Shown here: positions 58,341 through 64,000 of the stretch, one piece after another
Position numbering within the stretch: position 1 is the first letter of the stretch
Layout of the letters: each line of letters starts with the position of its first letter
Source of the DNA: Kitasatospora indigofera
GTDB lineage: Bacteria; Actinomycetota; Actinomycetes; Streptomycetales; Streptomycetaceae
Direction of reading: 5' to 3'
DNA: 64,000 bases
Assembly: GCF_014655955.1 (NCBI RefSeq)
Contig: NZ_BNBO01000045.1
Coordinates: 1 to 64,000 of the forward strand
The notes under the pieces: generated by a model
Seen by the model: the letters and a program-made list of their open reading frames with translations, nothing else
What the model was told of the DNA's origin: nothing
Databases searched by the model: none
Program-made: the position numbers and the translations under genes

Positions 58341-59296
58341 ACCTGCTCGACACGCTGTTGCGCTGCGCCGCCGCGCTCGTCGTCTTCCTCACCTTCCCGC
58401 TGATCATCGGCCAGACCGAGCACAAGGTGATGGCCCACATGCAGGGCCGGCTCGGCCCGATGTACGCGGGCGGGTTCCACGGCTGGGCCCAGCTGGTCGC
58501 CGACGGCGTCAAGTTCGCCCAGAAGGAGGACATCGTCCCCGCCGGGGCGGACCGCCGGGTGTTCCAGCTGGCGCCGGCCGTCTCGCTGCTGCCGTACCTG
58601 ATCGTGCTGCTGGCGATCCCGGTCGGGCCGGACGGCTTCGTCGGCCAGGCCGTCGACGCCGGGCTGTTCTTCGTGCTGGCCGTGATGGGCGTCGGCGTGA
58701 TCGGCAAGCTGATGGCCGGCTGGGCCTCCGCCAACAAGTTCTCGCTGCTCGGCGGCCTGCGCACGGCCGCCCAGCTGATGTCGTACGAGCTGCCGATGGT
58801 GCTCGCCGCCGCCTCGGTGGCGATGGCCGCCGGGACGCTCTCGCTGCCCGGCATCCTGGACGCCTTCGAGTGGTACTGGATCCCGTGGCAGGCGATCGGC
58901 GCGTTCGTCTTCTTCACGGCCGGCCTGGCCGAGCTGCAGCGACCGCCGTTCGACATGCCGGTCGCCGACTCCGAGATCATCTTCGGCGCCTACACCGAGT
59001 ACACCGGCCTGCGCTTCGCGTTCTTCCTGCTCTCCGAGTACGCCGGGATCCTGGTGGTCTCCGCGCTCACCGCCGTGCTCTTCCTGGGCGGCTGGCACGG
59101 ACCGCTGCCGGACGACCTCGGCTGGCTCTGGACCATCCTCAAGACCTTCGCCCTGGCCTTCGTGGTGATCTGGCTGCGGGTCACCTACCCGCGGCTGCGC
59201 GAGGACCAGCTGATGCGGTTCGCGTGGACCGTCCTGATCCCGCTCGCCCTCGTCCAGCTCGCCCTCACCGGCGTCATCAAGGTGGCGATCTCCTGA
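58337..59296 (+). CDS. nuoH: NADH-quinone oxidoreductase subunit H
   Basis: NuoH links the quinone cavity to the proton channels. The 319-aa protein has about eight helices and the signatures GRLGPMYAGGFHGWAQLVAD, the Glu-rich loop AELQRPPFDMPVADSEIIFG, YTEYTGLRFAFFLLSEYA and a final helix. GTG 58337 overlaps the nuoC stop. Confidence 0.95.
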   Translation: MNLLDTLLRCAAALVVFLTFPLIIGQTEHKVMAHMQGRLGPMYAGGFHGWAQLVADGVKFAQKEDIVPAGADRRVFQLAPAVSLLPYLIVLLAIPVGPDGFVGQAVDAGLFFVLAVMGVGVIGKLMAGWASANKFSLLGGLRTAAQLMSYELPMVLAAASVAMAAGTLSLPGILDAFEWYWIPWQAIGAFVFFTAGLAELQRPPFDMPVADSEIIFGAYTEYTGLRFAFFLLSEYAGILVVSALTAVLFLGGWHGPLPDDLGWLWTILKTFALAFVVIWLRVTYPRLREDQLMRFAWTVLIPLALVQLALTGVIKVAIS

Positions 59297-59844
59297 TGAG
59301 CTTCCCCGGCTCCGGCCTGGCCAAGGGCCTGGCCGTCACCCTGCGGACGATGACGAAGAAGACCGTCACCGCGCAGTACCCCGACGTGCAGCCCGAGCTC
59401 CCGCCGCGCACCCGCGGCGTGATCGCGCTGCTGGAGGAGAACTGCACCGTCTGCATGCTCTGCGCCCGTGAGTGCCCGGACTGGTGCATCTACATCGACT
59501 CCCACAAGGAGACGCTGCCCGCCGCCGACCCGAACGCCCGCGCCCGCACCCGCAACGTGCTGGACAGGTTCGCGATCGACTTCTCGCTCTGCATGTACTG
59601 CGGCATCTGCATCGAGGTCTGCCCCTTCGACGCGCTGTTCTGGTCGCCGGAGTTCGAGTACGCGGAGACGGACATCCTGGAGCTGACCCACGAGCGGGAC
59701 AAGCTCCGCGAGTGGATGTGGACCGTACCGGCACCGCCCGCCCTGGACCCGGCGGCCGAGGAGCCCAAGGAGATCGCGGCCGCCCGCAAGGCGGCCGAGA
59801 AGCTGGCCGCCGCCGCGGCCGCCGAGGCGGGTGGGTCCGAGTGA
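59296..59844 (+). CDS. nuoI: NADH-quinone oxidoreductase subunit I
   Basis: NuoI carries two 4Fe-4S clusters (N6a and N6b). The 182-aa protein has both ferredoxin motifs: CTVCMLCARECPDWC and CMYCGICIEVCPFDA. The tail after residue 145 is Ala/Glu/Lys-rich. The start shares its A with the nuoH stop (TGATG). Confidence 0.95.
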   Translation: MSFPGSGLAKGLAVTLRTMTKKTVTAQYPDVQPELPPRTRGVIALLEENCTVCMLCARECPDWCIYIDSHKETLPAADPNARARTRNVLDRFAIDFSLCMYCGICIEVCPFDALFWSPEFEYAETDILELTHERDKLREWMWTVPAPPALDPAAEEPKEIAAARKAAEKLAAAAAAEAGGSE

Positions 59845-60560
59845 GCGTCCTGTTCGCCGCGGCCGGCCCGCTGGAGCCCGCCGCCCGCTCCTTCCTCTCC
59901 CCGACCGGCGTCGAGATCGTCTTCCTGCTGGTCGGCGTCGCCGTGCTCGGCTCCGCCCTGGTCGCCGTCACCACCAAGCAGCTGGTGCACGCCGCGCTCT
60001 GGCTGGTCGTCGCGCTCGGCGGGCTGGCGGTGGAGTTCCTGCTGCTCACCGCCGAGTTCATCGCCTGGGTGCAGGTGCTCATCTACCTCGGCTCGGTCGT
60101 GGTGCTGGTGCTGTTCGGACTGATGCTCACCAAGGCCCCGATCGGTCGCTCGCCCGACGCGGACTCCGGCAACCGCTGGGTGGCCCTGGTGGTGGCCCTC
60201 GCCGCCGCCGGCACCCTGGTGACCCTGATGGTGGACGCCTTCCGCAGCGCCTGGATCGACCTCGGCGCCGGCGGCGGCTCCACCCAGGCCACCGGAACCA
60301 GCCTGTTCCGGCACTGGGTGCTGCCCTTCGAGGCGCTCTCCGTCCTGCTGCTGGCCGCCCTGGTCGGCGCCGTCGTGCTGTCCCGCGGCGGCGGCCGGGG
60401 CACGGCCCCGGCCCCCCGCGCCGGCAGGCTGCGGGCCGGCAAGCCGGTCGGCACCCCGGGCCGCGCGGTGCCGCCGCCGCAGGCCGGACCGGACGCCGGA
60501 GCCCCGAAGCCCGCCGACCCGGCGCCCGCCGCCTCGACGACCCCTCCGCAGGAGCGCTGA
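59841..60560 (+). CDS. nuoJ: NADH-quinone oxidoreductase subunit J
   Basis: NuoJ is a five-helix membrane subunit. The 239-aa protein shows VAVLGSALVAVTTKQLVHAA, the conserved LWLVVALGGLAVEFLLLTAE and FIAWVQVLIYLGSVVVLVLF. The C-terminal 55 residues are a Pro/Ala-rich cytoplasmic tail. GTG 59841 overlaps the nuoI stop. Confidence 0.94.
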   Translation: MSVLFAAAGPLEPAARSFLSPTGVEIVFLLVGVAVLGSALVAVTTKQLVHAALWLVVALGGLAVEFLLLTAEFIAWVQVLIYLGSVVVLVLFGLMLTKAPIGRSPDADSGNRWVALVVALAAAGTLVTLMVDAFRSAWIDLGAGGGSTQATGTSLFRHWVLPFEALSVLLLAALVGAVVLSRGGGRGTAPAPRAGRLRAGKPVGTPGRAVPPPQAGPDAGAPKPADPAPAASTTPPQER

Positions 60561-60566
60561 CCGCCG

Positions 60567-60932
60567 ATGCACCTCGCCTACCCAGCCGTCCTCGCCGCGC
60601 TGCTCTTCAGCGTCGGCGTGTACGGCGTGCTCGCCCGGCGCAACGTCGTCCTGGTGCTGATGTCCGTCGAGCTGATGCTCAACGCCGTCAACCTCGACCT
60701 GGTCGCCTTCGACGCCTGGCTGCGCGACTCGCTGCACGCCGGACAGGCTCTCACCCTCTTCGTGATCACCGTCGCCGCCGCCGAGATCGGTCTCGGCCTG
60801 GCGATCGTCCTGCTGGTCTTCCGGACCAGGGGCACCGCCGACATCGACCGGATCACCGCCCTGGGCGACCCGGCCGAGGCCGCCCAGGCGCCCGCCGCGG
60901 CCGACACCCTGAAGGGCCGGGCCGCCGCATGA
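60567..60932 (+). CDS. nuoK: NADH-quinone oxidoreductase subunit K
   Basis: NuoK is a three-helix antiporter-like subunit. The 121-aa protein contains the essential membrane Glu in MSVELMLNAVNLDLVAFDA and AAAEIGLGLAIVLLVFRTRG. ATG 60567 is six bases after nuoJ; the stop overlaps nuoL. Confidence 0.95.
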   Translation: MHLAYPAVLAALLFSVGVYGVLARRNVVLVLMSVELMLNAVNLDLVAFDAWLRDSLHAGQALTLFVITVAAAEIGLGLAIVLLVFRTRGTADIDRITALGDPAEAAQAPAAADTLKGRAAA

Positions 60933-62983
60933 ACCTCGCCCTCCCGGTGCTCGTCCCCGCGCTGCCCGCGCTCGGCGCCGCCGCCACCTTCGCCACCGGC
61001 CGGCGCGCCCCCGGCTTCGCCCGGCCGCTGGCGATCCTCCCGGTCGCCGCCTCCGCCGTCCTGGCCCTGGTCGTCGCCCTCCAGCTCGGCACCGGCCAGG
61101 TCCTGGAGGCCGCCACCCGGCTCACCCCGACCGGCGGCCCGGAGATCTCGCTCGCCATCCAGCTGGACGGCTACACCTCGGTGATCACCGTCCTGGTCGG
61201 CCTGGTCGCCACCTGCGTGCAGGTCTACTCGACCGCCTACCTCAAGGACGACCCCCGCTACCCCTCGTACGCGGCGCTGGTCTCGCTGTTCACGGCCGCG
61301 ATGTTCGTGGTCGTCTACTCCGGCGACCTGATCGTGCTGCTGGTCGGCTGGGAGGTCATGGGCATCTGCTCGTACTTCCTGATCGGCCACCACTGGGAGA
61401 CCGCCGACGCCCGCTCCGCCTCGCTCAAGGCCTTCCTGGTCACCAAGCTCGGCGACGTCCCGTTCGTGTTCGGGATCTTCCTGCTCGGGGCCGACGCCGG
61501 CAGCTTCCGGATCAGCGACGTGCTGTCCGCCGCGGGCCACGGGCAGCTCGGCCACCCCACCCTGACCGCCCTGCTGCTGCTGGCCGGCGTGGCCGGCAAG
61601 AGCGCCCAGTTCCCGCTGCACACCTGGCTCCCGGACGCGATGGCCGGCCCCACGCCGGTCTCCGCCCTGATCCACGCCGCCACCATGGTCGCGGCCGGCA
61701 TCTACCTGGTCGCCCGGCTGCTGCCGGTCTTCCTGCTCTCCGGCGCCGCGCTGATCGTGCTCGCCGTGATGGCCGCGGTCACGATGATCGGCTCCGCGCT
61801 CTGCGCCCTCGCCCAGGACGACCTCAAACGCGTCCTCGCCTACTCCACCGTCGGCCAGCTCGGCTACATGGCCGGCGCCCTCGCCAGCGGCGACCGCGAG
61901 GCGTCCGTCTTCCACCTGGTCAGCCACGGCGCCTTCAAGGCCCTGCTGTTCCTCGCCGCCGGCGTGGTGATCCACGCCGCGCACACCAACTCGATCTCCG
62001 CGATGTCCCGGATGCCCGGGCTGCGCCGCCGGGTGCCGGACGCCTACTGGACGACCGGCATCGCCCTGGTCGCCCTGGTCGGCCTGCCGCCGTTCTCCGG
62101 CTTCTTCAGCAAGGAGGCGGTGCTCACCGCCGCCGAGCACGCCGCCACCGGCGAGGCGATCACCAACGGCGTCGGCCCGGCCTCCGCCGTCCCGGCCACC
62201 GCCGGCTGGATCGTCCTGGTCGCGGCCTGCCTCACCGCGCTGATCACCGCCGCCTACGCCACCCGGCTCTGGCTGGTCGCCTTCCACACCCCGGCCGCCG
62301 TGCCCCCGGCCGCGCCGGCGCCCGCCCCCACCGGCGCCGAGCCGGGAGCCCCGTACTCGCCCGAGGTGGACGAGGCCGACCCGGCCACCGCCGAGCCGTC
62401 CGCGATGCGCTGGCCGCTCTGGGTGCTCGCGGTGCCCACCATGGGCTTCGGCATCGCCGGCGTCCGCACGGACTGGCTGCCCGCCCTGCTGGACGGCGGT
62501 TCGCTGCGCCCCACGCCCGTCACCGCGGTGATCGGCACCGGCCTGGCCGTGGCCGGCATCCTGATCGCCTGGGCCGCCTGGCGCTCCGGCACCGCCCGGG
62601 TCACCGCGGCCCGGCTCGCCGCCGGCCGGCCGCTCGGCCCCACCGCCGAGGGCCGCGTCCCCGGCGGGGCCACCACCCCGCCGGCCGAGCAGCCGCCCGC
62701 CGACCCCGGCCGCACCCTGCTCGGCCCGCTGTTCGGCCCGGCCCGGCACGGTTTCGGCGTCGACCGGCTCTACACCGCCCTGTTCGTCCGCCCGGCCGGC
62801 GCCGCCGCCAAGCTCGTCCGCTTCCTCGACCGCGAGGTCGTCGAGACGTACGTGCGCGGCACCGGCCTCGGCGCCCAGCTGCTCGGCCGGGCCGTGCGCC
62901 TGGCACAGACCGGCAACGCGCAGACCTACCTCAGCGCCCTGCTCGCCGGCGTGGTGCTGCTCGCCGTCTGGGCGGCGGTGTAG
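60929..62983 (+). CDS. nuoL: NADH-quinone oxidoreductase subunit L
   Basis: NuoL is the distal proton-pumping subunit, with Mrp-antiporter homology. The 684-aa protein has many helices and the signatures GWEVMGICSYFLIGHHWE (Glu of the proton path), GKSAQFPLHTWLPDAMAGPT (Lys), SALIHAATMVAAGIYLVAR and YSTVGQLGYMAGALASGD. The long amphipathic C-terminal arm is present, interrupted by Pro/Ala-rich loops near residues 460-490 and 570-590. Confidence 0.95.
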   Translation: MNLALPVLVPALPALGAAATFATGRRAPGFARPLAILPVAASAVLALVVALQLGTGQVLEAATRLTPTGGPEISLAIQLDGYTSVITVLVGLVATCVQVYSTAYLKDDPRYPSYAALVSLFTAAMFVVVYSGDLIVLLVGWEVMGICSYFLIGHHWETADARSASLKAFLVTKLGDVPFVFGIFLLGADAGSFRISDVLSAAGHGQLGHPTLTALLLLAGVAGKSAQFPLHTWLPDAMAGPTPVSALIHAATMVAAGIYLVARLLPVFLLSGAALIVLAVMAAVTMIGSALCALAQDDLKRVLAYSTVGQLGYMAGALASGDREASVFHLVSHGAFKALLFLAAGVVIHAAHTNSISAMSRMPGLRRRVPDAYWTTGIALVALVGLPPFSGFFSKEAVLTAAEHAATGEAITNGVGPASAVPATAGWIVLVAACLTALITAAYATRLWLVAFHTPAAVPPAAPAPAPTGAEPGAPYSPEVDEADPATAEPSAMRWPLWVLAVPTMGFGIAGVRTDWLPALLDGGSLRPTPVTAVIGTGLAVAGILIAWAAWRSGTARVTAARLAAGRPLGPTAEGRVPGGATTPPAEQPPADPGRTLLGPLFGPARHGFGVDRLYTALFVRPAGAAAKLVRFLDREVVETYVRGTGLGAQLLGRAVRLAQTGNAQTYLSALLAGVVLLAVWAAV

Positions 62984-63063
62984 CGGATGACCCACCCGAC
63001 CGGCCCCGCCGCCGCACCCCGCCGCCCCGCCCCGCCCGCCGCAGCACCCGTTTGGAGCCCCCG

Positions 63064-64000
63064 ATGAACGCAGTCCTCATCGCCCTCCTGGTGCTGCCGC
63101 TGCTCGGCGCCGCCCTCACCCTGGCCCCCGTCTTCGGCGCCGACCCGGCCACCGCCGACCGGCGCGCTCTGACCTTCAACACCGCCGTCAGCGGCCTGGT
63201 GTTCCTGCTCACCGTCGCGCTCGCGGCCGGCTTCGACCACGACGAGCCGGCCCGGATGCAGGCCACCACCGACCTGTCCTGGATCCCGGCGCTCGACGTC
63301 CGGCTGCACCTCGGCGTCGACGGCGTCTCGCTGCCGCTGATCGTGCTGACCTCGCTGCTCACCCTGCTCTGCGCCGGCTACTCGCAGAGGCGGCTGCCCG
63401 GCGGCGAGGGCGTGCCCTCCGCCCGGGCCTTCGTCGGGCTGTTCCTGCTGCTCGAAACCGGCATGCTGGCCACCTTCGCGGTGCTGGACCTGATCCTCTT
63501 CTTCCTGGCCTTCGAGATCGTGCTGATCCCGATGTACTTCCTGATCGCCCGCTGGGGCAGCGGACGGAAGGTCCCGGCCGCCAACCGGTTCATCCTCTAC
63601 ACCCTGCTCGGCTCCGCGGTGATGCTGCTCGGCTTCCTGCTGATCGGGACCAAGGCCGGCACCTTCGACATGCAGGCCCTGGCCAACGCCCACGGCAACG
63701 GCCTCAGCCACACCACCCAGGTCACCGCCGGCCTCGCGATCATGATCGGACTGGCCGTCAAGGCACCCGCCTGGCCGCTGCACAGCTGGCTCCCGGACGC
63801 CCACACCGCCGCCCCCACCGTCGGCTCGGTGCTGCTCGCCGGCGTGCTGCTGAAGATGGGCACCTACGGCCTGGTCCGGGTCCTGCTCCCGATCGTCCCC
63901 GACGGCAGCGCGACCCTCGCCCCCTACCTCGGGGCGTTCGCCGCCGTCGGCATCGTCTACGGCTCGCTGGCCTGCCTCGCCCTCGCCCGGCCCGGCGCCA
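63064..64000 (+). CDS. nuoM: NADH-quinone oxidoreductase subunit M, incomplete (runs off the window)
   Basis: The first 312 codons of nuoM are present from ATG 63064, behind TTTGGAGC. The frame stays open to the window edge. It encodes a pumping subunit with LHLGVDGVSLPLIVLTSLLT, FFLAFEIVLIPMYFLIARWG and the Lys-containing VKAPAWPLHSWLPDAHTAAP. An 80-bp Pro-codon-like C-rich stretch separates it from nuoL. nuoN is expected beyond the edge. Confidence 0.95.
   Translation, partial: MNAVLIALLVLPLLGAALTLAPVFGADPATADRRALTFNTAVSGLVFLLTVALAAGFDHDEPARMQATTDLSWIPALDVRLHLGVDGVSLPLIVLTSLLTLLCAGYSQRRLPGGEGVPSARAFVGLFLLLETGMLATFAVLDLILFFLAFEIVLIPMYFLIARWGSGRKVPAANRFILYTLLGSAVMLLGFLLIGTKAGTFDMQALANAHGNGLSHTTQVTAGLAIMIGLAVKAPAWPLHSWLPDAHTAAPTVGSVLLAGVLLKMGTYGLVRVLLPIVPDGSATLAPYLGAFAAVGIVYGSLACLALARPGA

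Noticed and set aside
60578..62995. Long open frame antisense to nuoK and nuoL
   Set aside because: It is a codon-bias shadow of nuoL, composed mostly of Gly, Arg, Gln and Asp with no fold.

Overview
The window is about 74% G+C and densely coded. Its genes are those of a streptomycete (Streptomyces or Kitasatospora): the developmental sigma factor BldN, chaplins and rodlins, an AfsK-type kinase, a gamma-butyrolactone (GBL) signalling locus, Rex, and the futalosine route to menaquinone. It looks like core chromosome; I see no transposase, integrase, prophage, CRISPR array, rRNA or tRNA.

Layout. 1-4.2 kb: rsbN (broken by an apparent 1-base deletion), bldN and a HAD phosphatase, all on the minus strand. 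4.4-12 kb: a glutaredoxin-like protein, a DnaQ-type exonuclease, then rex-hemA-hemC-hemD/cysG and hemB behind a Rex operator. 12-16.7 kb: a surface island of one 85-aa repeat protein, two rodlins, two other small secreted proteins and four short chaplins. 17-21.6 kb: a secreted SGNH hydrolase with a ricin-type lectin domain, a DUF4291 protein, a membrane glycosyltransferase and a conserved hypothetical. 22-28.8 kb: hemL, a histidine phosphatase and the cytochrome c maturation set (resA, ccdA, resB, resC). 29.4-34.1 kb: a possible double ribbon-helix-helix protein, an NAD-epimerase relative, afsA and two TetR-type GBL receptor homologues with candidate operators. 34.4-36.3 kb: acyl-CoA carboxylase epsilon and beta subunits. 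36.8-45.6 kb: a PLDc_N membrane protein, then the menaquinone genes ubiD, mqnP, ubiX and mqnE, interspersed with VOC, MOSC, cyclase, Lrp and threonine dehydratase genes. 45.7-52 kb: an L,D-transpeptidase-like protein with a Tyr/Gln-rich tail, a FabH homologue, a TetR regulator and afsK. 52-55.8 kb: galE, an HtrA-type lipoprotein protease and a histidine kinase. 56-64 kb: nuoA-B-C-H-I-J-K-L-M, a second-type complex I operon without nuoD, E, F or G; nuoM runs off the window.

How it fits together. One theme is development: BldN/RsbN control aerial-hypha genes, and sequences resembling BldN promoters (CGTAAC, 16-17 bp, CGTTGR) lie upstream of rsbN, a chaplin, a rodlin and a secreted protein of the nearby surface island. 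The GBL receptors and AfsK add signalling towards differentiation and antibiotic production. The other theme is respiration: haem synthesis under Rex, cytochrome c maturation, menaquinone synthesis and a complex I operon.
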